DNA from: Bacillus solitudinis
Lineage (GTDB): Bacteria; Bacillota; Bacilli; Bacillales; Bacillaceae_D
Reading direction: 5' to 3'
Length of the DNA: 45,104 nucleotides
NCBI RefSeq assembly: GCF_002797395.1
Contig: NZ_KZ454943.1
Location: 2,902,543 to 2,947,646 of the forward strand
Shown piece by piece: positions 7,797-14,638 of this stretch (position 1 is its first letter; each line of letters begins with the position of its first letter). The notes under the pieces are model-generated. The model was not told where the DNA came from, searched no databases, and saw nothing but the letters and a program-made list of their open reading frames with translations. The translations under genes were made by a program, and so were the position numbers.

Positions 7797-8027
7797 GTGA
7801 CACTAACTAAGTTGCGTGAAACTCGCATTTCTCAAGGTAAAACCCAGACTTTTATGGCTTCAAGTCTTGGGTATAAGTCTGTTAGTGGTTATGCTAACAT
7901 TGAAATGGGCAGAACCAAACCTAGTCTTGAAAAGGCAAAACAAATTGCTGATTTACTAAACGTAGATGTACAAATGCTTTTTTTTGATGAAAAGTTACAC
8001 GTTATGAGTAAAACATTTACTGCATAA
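7797..8027 (+). CDS. Cro-like XRE-family regulator
   Basis: 76 residues, essentially one XRE helix-turn-helix (LRETRISQGKTQTFMASSLG ... GYANIEMGRTKPSLEKAKQIADLL). GTG start preceded by AAAGGGGTGATAAAAA. First gene of the rightward early operon and divergent from the repressor, as expected for a Cro homologue. A further operator copy (7995-8011) lies within its last codons. Confidence 0.88.
   Translation: MTLTKLRETRISQGKTQTFMASSLGYKSVSGYANIEMGRTKPSLEKAKQIADLLNVDVQMLFFDEKLHVMSKTFTA
7995..8011. promoter_or_regulatory. Operator copy inside the 3' end of the cro-like gene
   Basis: TTACAC-GTTAT-GAGTAA matches the intergenic operators exactly in both half-sites but lies within the coding sequence, about 16 bases before the stop. 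It also encodes residues LHVMSK. It may allow repressor looping or act as a roadblock on the early transcript. Confidence 0.65.
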
Positions 8028-8109
8028 GGGTTTGAATTTAATTGTTTATTCATTGTGCAAGTGTAATTCTATAAATTTGAAATTAACGAAAAAGGAGGTT
8101 GAAATTAAT

Positions 8110-8361
8110 ATGGCTGTCCCACAGCGTTTACCTCATATACTGTCACGAGGTGATTCGATGACAGAGCAAAAGTACGATGCTACTTATCGATTTGGCAAAA
8201 CTGTCGTTCATGTGGTGAGTCCTGGTGAACTAAGTCAGGAGGAATTTGATAAACGGCTAAAAGCATACCAGAGGGCAGGGTGGTCAGCTTGGAATTCATT
8301 AACTACTGACCAAAAACTCTCTTTAAATGAAGCTGCTGCATCGAGTGAAGACTCCCTGTGA
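8110..8361 (+). CDS. Small early phage protein, unknown
   Basis: 83 residues from the ATG at 8110, which has a perfect AAAGGAGG at 8091-8098; the open frame continues upstream to 8032, but that part has no ribosome site. Sequence includes YDATYRFGKTVVHVVSPG and GWSAWNSLTTDQKLSLN. The fold is probably small alpha/beta. I recall similar small proteins near lysogeny modules of Bacillus phages and mobile elements but cannot name a function. Confidence 0.7.
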   Translation: MAVPQRLPHILSRGDSMTEQKYDATYRFGKTVVHVVSPGELSQEEFDKRLKAYQRAGWSAWNSLTTDQKLSLNEAAASSEDSL

Positions 8362-8450
8362 GTCTTTATCAATAGGACAAGTATTTATAAGTCAATTATA
8401 AACCCGAATCTATACCGGTTCTATTCCAATATGGAATGGTGGTGAAAACG

Positions 8451-8720
8451 TTGAAATATGGAATACTTATGCGTGCGATGAGGGAAAGAAAGGGGTACAG
8501 CCAAGAGGATTTAGCACACCAACTTAATCTTTCTCAATCATGCGTCAGTAAATTCGAGAATGACCGAAAAACTCCAGACCTTACTACATTTATGTTATGG
8601 GCAGAACAAACTTGTGCCAAGGAAGTGGCAATTGCATTTTTATATGGGATTGATGGTGTAACTATTCTGCAAAGTATTATGCAGGTGATTACAGGTTACA
8701 TACGGATATTTCAATTTTAA
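8451..8720 (+). CDS. Helix-turn-helix (XRE) regulator, early region
   Basis: About 89 residues if the TTG at 8451 (after GGTGGTGAAAACG) is used; the frame is open from an ATG at 8436, and an ATG at 8469 is also possible. Residues 7-60 form an XRE domain (MRERKGYSQEDLAHQLNLSQ, SCVSKFENDRKTPDL). This is the third HTH protein of the module; unlike the other two it has a hydrophobic tail. It probably controls early genes or antagonises the repressor, by analogy only. Confidence 0.8.
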   Translation: MKYGILMRAMRERKGYSQEDLAHQLNLSQSCVSKFENDRKTPDLTTFMLWAEQTCAKEVAIAFLYGIDGVTILQSIMQVITGYIRIFQF

Positions 8721-8735
8721 ATTGGAGGGAATTAT

Positions 8736-9122
8736 ATGAAAACTCAACCACTAAAGCAATCTAATCGAGCAGAACTAGCACTTATTATCGATGCAATGCG
8801 TAGATATTTATTTTTAGTAAAACGCTCATCACAACGAATAATTTTATCGGATTATGTAAAAATCATGAAAGCAGGAACAGAGGCAGAGTTAGATGGAATG
8901 GGCATGAAACATATTTCAAGCGCTTTGAAAGCAAAAGCAATGGATCTTCAAATGAGGTATGGGTTTAATTCTACGAAACAAGAAAGAAAGATGATGTATA
9001 ACCTAGCTTTTAACATCGAAATGAAGAGAATTAAATTTCAGCAGAGCTTTTACCTTTTACACATAAAAAAAGAAGAGCCAACTGCTCTAACAGTTAGCCC
9101 TTCAAAAGTTTATTCACGATGA
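8736..9122 (+). CDS. Early phage protein, unknown
   Basis: 128 residues, basic and mostly helical (AELALIIDAMRRYLFLVKRS, MYNLAFNIEMKRIKFQQSF). ATG start with GGAGGG nine bases upstream. No recognised domain. It follows the XRE gene by 15 bases and belongs to the same early transcript. A GCCAACTG/CAGTTAGC hairpin is embedded near its 3' end. Confidence 0.65.
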   Translation: MKTQPLKQSNRAELALIIDAMRRYLFLVKRSSQRIILSDYVKIMKAGTEAELDGMGMKHISSALKAKAMDLQMRYGFNSTKQERKMMYNLAFNIEMKRIKFQQSFYLLHIKKEEPTALTVSPSKVYSR

Positions 9123-9133
9123 TTTAATTTTAT

Positions 9134-9170
9134 CACAATTATAATTGTGCGACAAGCTTCGGCTTTGTCG
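9134..9170. repeat. 16-bp perfect palindrome next to a UUCG-loop hairpin
   Basis: CACAATTATAATTGTG (9134-9149) is a perfect 16-bp palindrome. It is directly followed by CGACAAGC-TTCG-GCTTTGTCG (9150-9170), a hairpin with a UUCG tetraloop and one bulged T. No U-tract follows, so this is not a standard terminator. A half-copy TAATTGTG recurs near 9633. It may be an operator or a processing/origin element. Confidence 0.5.
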
Positions 9171-9263
9171 TTGAGGTCTCAACAATATTTATCATTTCTC
9201 TGCCTTATGAATAAATTTTGAAACTTCAACGGTGCAGCTGGCATCAGAAAGAAGGTGATAACA

Positions 9264-9605
9264 ATGAGTAGAAAAGATGTTCTAAGAAGAATCGATATTC
9301 TTCAACAGGACTATTGCCATACATGCCAACATGTTAAAGCAGACCGAAGTGCTTCATACCACGCCATTTGCGGTAAATGCACGATTGGTAAACGAATTAA
9401 AGCTCTTGGAGACCAATTAGCAAGACCTGTTATTCCCTATAGGTGGACAAAGGAAGAGAGCTTTTACGCTTTAAATCATATCGATGTGTTGGGTCTTATC
9501 AGTGGTGTTCCAAAAGTATCAAGAAAATTAGCTCTTGATGAAGTCGATGTAGAAACACATTATTTTAGAAAAAAAGAAAAAGCGCATCACACCAAAGCGG
9601 TATAA
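9264..9605 (+). CDS. Zinc-finger early phage protein
   Basis: 113 residues. Near the N-terminus are four cysteines in two CxxC pairs (CHTC ... CGKC), a likely zinc finger. The C-terminal part has a WTKEESFYALNHIDVLG segment. The ATG at 9264 is chosen because the upstream GTG at 9255 lies within the GAAGGTG ribosome site. Similar small zinc-finger proteins occur in early regions of Bacillus phages; the function is not known. Confidence 0.7.
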   Translation: MSRKDVLRRIDILQQDYCHTCQHVKADRSASYHAICGKCTIGKRIKALGDQLARPVIPYRWTKEESFYALNHIDVLGLISGVPKVSRKLALDEVDVETHYFRKKEKAHHTKAV

Positions 9606-9658
9606 TACGCGAACCCAAGGATTATTATACCAATAATTGTGATGAGGATAAAGGCGGA

Positions 9659-9871
9659 ATGATTGTGTTTGTTGAGATATCGTTACCAGCATTCTATTAC
9701 TCTCTTAATACTGAGCAGTATGCTAGGTTTTTTATTCGTAAATATCACCCTGAATTACGGTTTTCTCATATGAAAGGGAGATATGCAATGTGCGAACGTG
9801 AACAGGCCCTCTCATTACCATTTAAAAATAGACAAGTCCCTAAGCCAAGAAATCAAAACAAACTTTTATAA
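9659..9871 (+). CDS. Small early phage protein, unknown
   Basis: 70 residues (FVEISLPAFYYSLNTEQYAR; then basic and proline-rich at the end, VPKPRNQNK). The ATG is directly preceded by GATAAAGGCGGA, a closely spaced ribosome site. It fits between the zinc-finger gene and the Rha gene without overlap. No family recognised. Confidence 0.6.
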   Translation: MIVFVEISLPAFYYSLNTEQYARFFIRKYHPELRFSHMKGRYAMCEREQALSLPFKNRQVPKPRNQNKLL

Positions 9872-9885
9872 GGGAGGGATGAACT

Positions 9886-10494
9886 GTGATACAAGTAAAA
9901 GAAACGAACCTTGTGTTCATCGATGAGACAAGACCTGTTACAGACAGTACCACGATTGCTGAAGCTTTCGAGAAAGGACACGATAAGGTGTTACGGGATA
10001 TCCGCTCTCTTAAATGCTCTGAAAAGTTTCGACTCGCCAATTTTGGAGAGTCTTCATACAAGAATAAACAGGGACGAATAATGCCGATGTACCTAGTCAC
10101 TCAAGATGGCTTTGCAATGTTAGCAATGGGGTACAAAGGAGCAAAAGCGATTGAGTTCAAAGAGCGCTACATCAATGAATTTAATAGGATTCGCCATATT
10201 TTGGAGAGTCGTGAACACGAGCAAAAATTGTTGGAATTACAAAGTGATATCACACTAGTATCCTGGGAGCAGAAGCAGATTCAAAACGTAATACGTCACG
10301 TCATTTTGTCCAGATTCTTATCCATTAGTGATAAGGCAAGGAGGAAATATTACGTTCGATTACATTCAGACTTACGTATGAAATTTGATGTTGATTCTTT
10401 TCGCGATATAAGACGTTTCCAATTTGAAGAAGCGTTGTCATTTATTAAAACATGGGACTCTCCAAATTTGGCGAGTCATAAGGTGAGCATATGA
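9886..10494 (+). CDS. Rha-family phage regulatory protein with ORF6C-like C-terminus
   Basis: 202 residues. Residues 10-100 carry the Rha pattern (VTDSTTIAEAFEKGHDKVLR at the start, then YLVTQDGFAMLAMGYKGAKA and FKERYINEFN), a DNA-binding domain of temperate phages. The C-terminal part (VSWEQKQIQNVIRHVILSR onward) resembles the ORF6C domain. GTG start with GGGAGGG seven bases upstream. Its last four bases overlap the ATG of the replication gene (ATGA). Rha-type proteins are thought to act as antirepressors or regulators of lytic growth. Confidence 0.87.
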   Translation: MIQVKETNLVFIDETRPVTDSTTIAEAFEKGHDKVLRDIRSLKCSEKFRLANFGESSYKNKQGRIMPMYLVTQDGFAMLAMGYKGAKAIEFKERYINEFNRIRHILESREHEQKLLELQSDITLVSWEQKQIQNVIRHVILSRFLSISDKARRKYYVRLHSDLRMKFDVDSFRDIRRFQFEEALSFIKTWDSPNLASHKVSI

Positions 10495-11393
10495 AGGGGA
10501 ACTATTTGCTTAACGAATATCCGTTACTGGTCTTGCCGTCACTTGCAACAAAAATCGGTTTGAATCAAGCAATTATTTTGCAACAATCTCACTATTGGTT
10601 ACAAAAAAGCCAGAAGAAGCATGATAATAAACTATGGTTTTATAAGACGCATGATGATTGGTGTGCAGAATTGCCGTTTTGGAGTAAGAGTACCATCCGT
10701 CGAACGATTAGCGAACTTGAGAGGGACAAGCTCCTTATCACAGATAATTTCAATTCCAAAAAGTATGATAAGACAAAATGGTACACGATCAACTATCCAT
10801 ATTTAAAAAAATTGATGAGCAGTCCATGTGTTCAAAATGAACAGTCCGTGTGTTCAGAACGAACAGAGGATGTGTTCAATTTGAACAGACCTATACCAGA
10901 TACTCCTACAGATATTGTTGTTGATGAAGATGATAAAGAGCAAGCGCCTGAAATCACAAAGACAACTGAACGTGAAAACGCAATTCAAGCGCTAGAGCAA
11001 TTTTATTTACAGAAAAAAGGCTCAGGGATGTTTTGTTCAGCACATGATATTCAAGCGATTGTCGAAGTCATTGACAACGGTGTAGGTTTGAATGAGGCGT
11101 TGACATGGACGAACGAGGTCTTTAATCAATTTAAACCTAAACATTCTCGTGACCAAATTAATTCGTTTAGCTACGTTGCTCAGTACATACTTAGCAGACA
11201 CCATGAACAAATTGAGCGACAGAAGGCGTTAGAAGGAGGGGAAGAACAAAATGAAAAGCGTGAAAGACGCCCTCAAGGAAATGTCAGAAGCCAATCCACG
11301 TCTAGCGGAACGGCTGAGACAACTGGAACAACACAAAAGCAACGTCTTGTCGGGAAAAACGGAGAGATACCGGATACTGAATGCGACTTCTAG
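10491..11393 (+). CDS. DnaD-like phage replication initiation protein
   Basis: 300 residues. The N-terminal winged-helix region (LNQAIILQQSHYWLQKSQ, then WSKSTIRRTISELERDKLLI, about residues 25-85) is typical of phage replisome organizers; the second half (about 160-240) resembles a DnaD C-terminal domain (IEVIDNGVGLNEALTWTNEV-like helices). The tail after residue 252 is low-complexity and lies in the region shared with the next gene. It probably binds the phage origin and recruits the helicase loader encoded downstream. Confidence 0.82.
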   Translation: MKGNYLLNEYPLLVLPSLATKIGLNQAIILQQSHYWLQKSQKKHDNKLWFYKTHDDWCAELPFWSKSTIRRTISELERDKLLITDNFNSKKYDKTKWYTINYPYLKKLMSSPCVQNEQSVCSERTEDVFNLNRPIPDTPTDIVVDEDDKEQAPEITKTTERENAIQALEQFYLQKKGSGMFCSAHDIQAIVEVIDNGVGLNEALTWTNEVFNQFKPKHSRDQINSFSYVAQYILSRHHEQIERQKALEGGEEQNEKRERRPQGNVRSQSTSSGTAETTGTTQKQRLVGKNGEIPDTECDF

Positions 11394-12210
11394 CTGTCCT
11401 TTTTCAACTTGTGACAGTACAGGATGGCAGCATGTTGAAGATACGTATTATCACTTTCTCCAAAAGAAAGAGAAGCTTGAGACGAATCATATCACTTATC
11501 GTGTATGCGAGTGCAACGGAGAGCGCCAGCAACGAAAAGAGCTTGAGAAGACATTACGAAATGCGAAAATACCTGACAAGTTTCTTGATGCGAGTATTAG
11601 CAATTTTGACTTGATGAAATACGAAACTGATGAATCGAGGAGCGCCGCCGCTTACGCAAAAAGAATCGCCGCTAAATTTGTTGATAAGTTCGAGGAGATA
11701 AAAGGTGATGGCAAAGGCATTTACTTTTTTAGCATAAAAAAAGGTAGTGGAAAGTCAAGACTTGCTATCAGCATAGGCAACGCACTTTTAAAAAAGCATG
11801 GTGTTATTCCGCTTTATATTCCTGCAACAGATATATTTTCTGAGATTCAATCCACTTTTGATTCGGATAAAAGCACAACAACAGTAGTTAATGCTTTTAA
11901 AAGTGCTCAATTGTTAATTATTGATGATATCGGTGTAGAGGAATCGACAAGTAGAAAGAAGGATAGGAACGCTTGGAAGGAACGCATGATGACCGAGATT
12001 TTAGAATACCGGATGAACAATAACTTAATTACTTTTTTTACAGCAAATTTACCAATTGATCATTTGTCATCTGACACTTTGTATCCTGGCGGACGTGTAG
12101 AAAGTCGTGTGAGGAAAATGGCTTATGAAGTTCACATGCCTGAGGAGAGCGTTCGTGATGCTGAGGCAGAGGAAGAGAATCAAGAATTTGAGAAAAAATT
12201 GCTAGGTTAG
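11251..12210 (+). CDS. DnaI/DnaC-like helicase loader ATPase
   Basis: 319 residues. Cysteines 49, 54, 86 and 88 may form the N-terminal zinc site found in DnaI-type loaders. The AAA+ domain has a Walker A at about residues 161-169 (SIKKGSGKS, where the first Gly of the motif is Ser) and a Walker B LLIIDDIG, plus a TANLPIDHL sensor region and an arginine-rich SRVRKMAYEV. Start ATG 11251 has AAGGAGGGG upstream. The first 143 bases overlap the replication initiator in another frame. It loads the replicative helicase at the phage origin. Confidence 0.87.
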   Translation: MKSVKDALKEMSEANPRLAERLRQLEQHKSNVLSGKTERYRILNATSSCPFSTCDSTGWQHVEDTYYHFLQKKEKLETNHITYRVCECNGERQQRKELEKTLRNAKIPDKFLDASISNFDLMKYETDESRSAAAYAKRIAAKFVDKFEEIKGDGKGIYFFSIKKGSGKSRLAISIGNALLKKHGVIPLYIPATDIFSEIQSTFDSDKSTTTVVNAFKSAQLLIIDDIGVEESTSRKKDRNAWKERMMTEILEYRMNNNLITFFTANLPIDHLSSDTLYPGGRVESRVRKMAYEVHMPEESVRDAEAEEENQEFEKKLLG

Positions 12211-12221
12211 GAGGGGAAACG

Positions 12222-12425
12222 ATGTGCTATATTTGCGGTCAAACTGATTGCCAACCTTATGTAGACATGGGGTTTGGTTATCAATTCAACCCTTGTCAAA
12301 GCTTCACCCAAGAAGAATTAGCAGAACGATACGAAGCGCGGAAAAAGTATTTGCTTCAACTTTTTGCAGAACACGGAATCCGAATCGAGGTGGCTGTTGA
12401 TGAGTCAGTTGTTGAGTGCGTATGA
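12222..12425 (+). CDS. Small cysteine-rich early protein
   Basis: 67 residues with N-terminal cysteines (MCYICGQTDCQPY) that may bind zinc, then a helical segment (EELAERYEARKKYLLQLF). ATG preceded by TAGGAGGGGAAACG. It overlaps the next small gene by 26 bases. Not recognised beyond this. Confidence 0.68.
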   Translation: MCYICGQTDCQPYVDMGFGYQFNPCQSFTQEELAERYEARKKYLLQLFAEHGIRIEVAVDESVVECV

Positions 12426-12606
12426 GAATAAACGCGAGCAATATATTTTCAATCTCAAGAGCCGAGGTATTAGCTTTTCAAACGGCCGCAAGATAAGCGA
12501 GTTAACACTAACAGAACTTATTCGTGAGTGGAAATGGTTAGAAAAAGCGAGGAGGTCGGAAAATGAAATGTCCTTTCTGCGGAAGCGAGAATCAAAAGAT
12601 TCATAA
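12400..12606 (+). CDS. Small basic protein resembling Fur-regulated basic protein motif
   Basis: 68 residues from ATG 12400, which has GAGGTGG nine bases before it; an upstream TTG start (12364) is less likely. The stretch NLKSRGISFSNGRKISEL, followed by TLTELIREW, resembles the FbpA-type pattern of short Bacillus proteins (R-G-x-x-x-x-x-G-R-x-x-x-E-L-T-L-x-E-L). The resemblance is from memory and is weak. It overlaps both neighbours in other frames. Confidence 0.6.
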   Translation: MSQLLSAYENKREQYIFNLKSRGISFSNGRKISELTLTELIREWKWLEKARRSENEMSFLRKRESKDS

Positions 12607-12736
12607 GACATTACTATCGACCATTGATATTACGACTGGCCAAAGAATACCTGTTGAAATGTGCGAAGATTGCGTAGTCATTACAGTTGAATTATTGAGA
12701 GGGGAACATAGAAATGAATTTGAAGACGCTATTTGA
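12563..12736 (+). CDS. Small zinc-ribbon protein
   Basis: 57 residues. Begins MKCPFCGSENQ and later has MCEDCV, giving two CxxC pairs 29 residues apart, a compact zinc ribbon like YgiT/HTH-less antitoxin ribbons. ATG preceded by AGGAGGTCGGAA. It overlaps the preceding gene by 44 bases and the dUTPase gene by 23. Likely a nucleic-acid-binding accessory of the replication module. Confidence 0.68.
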   Translation: MKCPFCGSENQKIHKTLLSTIDITTGQRIPVEMCEDCVVITVELLRGEHRNEFEDAI

Positions 12737-13217
12737 TAGACAAAGAGATTTGGATCAGAACATCATTGAAAGCAAAAAGTTAATCCCAAGCACACTTTTT
12801 TCAAGAAAAATTTTAGCTTTACTCGTTGAGTTGGGAGAAGGAATAAACGAATGGGGAGCATTTAAGTTCTGGAGCAATGACCAAATTCCAAGAAGAGATG
12901 AATTACTTGAAGAAATAGTTGATTTTCTGCATTTTATTCTCTCGTTAGGGATTGAGTACAAATATGAGATATTAGCCATTAATTGTATTGCCATTCCAGT
13001 AGAAAATGACTTCGAAACAGATATAACAAATAGCTTCATCATGCTTTATCACCGCATCACCCTATTTTATATCACACGTAGTGCAACAAATTACTGCTAC
13101 GTTTTTCAATCACTGGTGGATCTTATTCATGATATAGGTTTTAAGTGGGAAGAAGTTGAAGAAGCCTACGAAAACAAAAATCGTATTAATCATTTGAGAC
13201 AAGCGGAGGGATACTAA
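12714..13217 (+). CDS. Dimeric (all-alpha) dUTPase, MazG-like superfamily
   Basis: 167 residues. Metal-binding acidic motifs of the all-alpha NTP pyrophosphohydrolases are visible: LLVELGEGINEWGAFKFWS and EEIVDFLHFILS, the pattern of the dUTPase_2 family of Gram-positive phages. It hydrolyses dUTP to dUMP and pyrophosphate, keeping uracil out of phage DNA and feeding dTMP synthesis. ATG start with GAGAGGGG upstream; the stop overlaps the next start (TAATG). Confidence 0.85.
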   Translation: MNLKTLFDRQRDLDQNIIESKKLIPSTLFSRKILALLVELGEGINEWGAFKFWSNDQIPRRDELLEEIVDFLHFILSLGIEYKYEILAINCIAIPVENDFETDITNSFIMLYHRITLFYITRSATNYCYVFQSLVDLIHDIGFKWEEVEEAYENKNRINHLRQAEGY

Positions 13218-13372
13218 TGAAATTTTTATTGAAATTAAAAGAAGTTGTTGAGCAAACTAACGAGGTAATTGATAGCGCTAAGGCAATAAAGCAAGGAAAC
13301 GGCACAAAGAATATCGGCGCAAAAATTTTGAAGAAGAAAGCAAGCAAGCGAATACCTAAATTATTTAAATAA
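13217..13372 (+). CDS. Small basic protein after dUTPase
   Basis: 51 residues, lysine-rich (FLLKLKEVVEQTNEVIDSAK at the start, ILKKKASKRIPKLFK at the end). It starts in a TAATG junction with the dUTPase gene, with GCGGAGGG upstream. No domain recognised. Its stop is followed at once by a large hairpin (13380-13440). Confidence 0.6.
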   Translation: MKFLLKLKEVVEQTNEVIDSAKAIKQGNGTKNIGAKILKKKASKRIPKLFK

Positions 13373-13379
13373 AAAGCCC

Positions 13380-13440
13380 CCCTCTCAAGCAGGATGACTT
13401 AATAAATGACGGTACGTTTATTATATCACGCTTGGGAGGG
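13380..13440 (+). promoter_or_regulatory. Stem-loop that can hide the ribosome site of the next gene
   Basis: Bases 13380-13390 pair with 13430-13440 (11 bp, one G.U); the right arm is the GGGAGGG ribosome site of the gene starting at 13447. Within the 39-base loop TAATAAA (13400-13406) pairs with TTTATTA (13417-13423). No U-tract follows, so translational control is more likely than termination. Confidence 0.55.
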
Positions 13441-13446
13441 AATGGC

Positions 13447-13647
13447 ATGGAACAAAATGCAATCCTAGTAAACTTTGAAAAAAGGACAGCTGAGATAGAT
13501 GTGAGCACGAATCAGATATTTGTAGTGAAGGACGGTTTAGTAATAGCAATTGATCCACCTGCTTCTGGATATGGAAATCAAGTAGCCGTTTGGATGGGCG
13601 GAAAAGTGGATCGGGTGGAGAGTACGGAATTGAGGAAGTTGAAGTGA
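13447..13647 (+). CDS. Small phage protein, unknown
   Basis: 66 residues, probably all beta (ILVNFEKRTAEIDVSTNQ, AIDPPASGYGNQVAVWMGG). The ATG at 13447 is six bases after GGAGGG; the ribosome site lies in the right arm of a long hairpin. Not recognised. Followed 17 bases later by a 16-codon ORF. Confidence 0.65.
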   Translation: MEQNAILVNFEKRTAEIDVSTNQIFVVKDGLVIAIDPPASGYGNQVAVWMGGKVDRVESTELRKLK

Positions 13648-13664
13648 AGACAGGAGGGTGAAGC

Positions 13665-13715
13665 ATGAGTTTGTTAAAAGAAGCAGAAGGTGAATTTTTG
13701 AGTGCAACTGTGTAA
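13665..13715 (+). pseudogene. 16-codon ORF, possibly the start of a truncated gene
   Basis: ATG with a strong AGGAGGGTGAAGC ribosome site opens only 16 codons (MSLLKEAEGEFLSATV). The minus-strand CBO0543-like gene ends 21 bases downstream. It may be the 5' end of a gene cut off when that cargo gene came in, or a leader peptide. Evidence is context only. Confidence 0.35.
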
Positions 13716-13736
13716 TAAGTAATAAGCCTGCTTCAA

Positions 13737-14225
13737 TTAGTTTTCGGGAACAGGCTTGTTAGGAGCTTTCCTAATTATTGCTATGAAAGCACGAGAAATT
13801 AGAAATGTTATTGTCATTGAAAGGAAACTAATAAATGAATTCCATCCCTTGTTGAAACTAATTAAATCTGTTCGTTTTTCAAGAAAGTGTTCGATTATAC
13901 TCATAGGAATACTAAAACATAATGTTTTAGTCAAAATCCCAAAAATATTTGAGGTTTTAGTAACTTGATTATAATAGACACATGTTATTGGAAATAATAA
14001 ATAATCAAATATATAGCTAATGTCACAGCATTTTGCTAATTGAACTGGATATTTAATATAACCTCCGCGAACTAATAATTTATCTAGTATGGATGAAAGA
14101 AATCCTTTGAACAGAAATACTATCATCCAATCTTTAGCTGGTGGTTTTCTGATTAAGTTTGCACATGCAATGACACCAAAGATTAACAATAATCTTAGAA
14201 TGTTTTTCTCGAATGTTTGTTTCAT
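13737..14225 (-). CDS. CBO0543-like integral membrane protein (cargo)
   Basis: 162 residues with about four hydrophobic helices (LLLIFGVIACANLI; MIVFLFKGFLSSILDKLL; IFDYLLFPITCVYY; FISFLSMTITFLISRAFIAI). The FxYLLFP pattern and size resemble the CBO0543 family of Bacillales membrane proteins, of unknown function. It is the only minus-strand gene in the early block, with its own CGGAGGTG ribosome site, so it looks like a cargo gene inserted against the direction of the early operon. Confidence 0.72.
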   Translation of the reverse strand: MKQTFEKNILRLLLIFGVIACANLIRKPPAKDWMIVFLFKGFLSSILDKLLVRGGYIKYPVQLAKCCDISYIFDYLLFPITCVYYNQVTKTSNIFGILTKTLCFSIPMSIIEHFLEKRTDLISFNKGWNSFISFLSMTITFLISRAFIAIIRKAPNKPVPEN

Positions 14226-14357
14226 GAGTACACCTCCGATTTTCAGTTTGTCTATTTATTTGATTTTTATTCAGACTCGATTGATTATGAAAAAATGATG
14301 AACAGTACGTAAAAGAAGCGAAGTTTTAAAAAAATATTTTAGCCTAACCGAGAACCG

Positions 14358-14411
14358 GAGGGCACTGATAAATGACGATTTAGTTCGTTGTTTGTTGGTG
14401 CCCTCTTTTTT
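14358..14411 (+). terminator. Terminator before the late-regulator unit
   Basis: GAGGGCAC (14358-14365) pairs with GTGCCCTC (14398-14405), followed by TTTTTTATTT. The 32-base loop contains ATAAATGACG, the same ten bases as in the loop of the 13380-13440 stem-loop. Confidence 0.65.
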
Positions 14412-14432
14412 ATTTCAGAAAGGGTGAGGAGA

Positions 14433-14618
14433 ATGACAGAATTTCAGAAACATTTATGTAACTGGTGCGACAAAAATGGAATGCCTTTAGAAAAGAAAGT
14501 TATGAAGAAAGAAAAATCAAATAAAAAAGAGTTCCTTTCTAAGCAAGACCTCGAGGAATTAATGGGTTTAAGGAGACCAACTTACGGACGTAGACGGGGT
14601 TCTTTAAGACAAAAATAA
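14433..14618 (+). CDS. Small basic phage protein upstream of late regulator
   Basis: 61 residues from ATG 14433 with GGTGAGGAGA upstream; the upstream extension to 14388 lies in the terminator. It has a CNWC pair near the N-terminus and a basic C-terminus (LSKQDLEELMGLRRPTYGRR). Such a small protein is often found next to ArpU genes in Bacillus prophages; function unknown. Confidence 0.68.
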   Translation: MTEFQKHLCNWCDKNGMPLEKKVMKKEKSNKKEFLSKQDLEELMGLRRPTYGRRRGSLRQK

Positions 14619-14638
14619 ATTATAGGAGGCGATTCATT

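Noticed and set aside
8032-8109. Upstream extension of the 8110 gene
   Set aside because: The perfect AAAGGAGG at 8091 points to ATG 8110; no ribosome site before 8032.
9073-9105. Hairpin at the 3' end of the 8736 gene as a terminator
   Set aside because: Arms have a mismatch and the T-run is only on the minus strand, where no gene ends.
12405-12611. 68-codon minus-strand ORF opposite the small basic early gene
   Set aside because: Lies across overlapping plus-strand genes with good ribosome sites; no support of its own.
13756-14298. Plus-strand ORFs (70 and 69 codons) opposite the CBO0543-like gene
   Set aside because: Antisense shadows; the minus-strand gene has a strong ribosome site and clear membrane helices.
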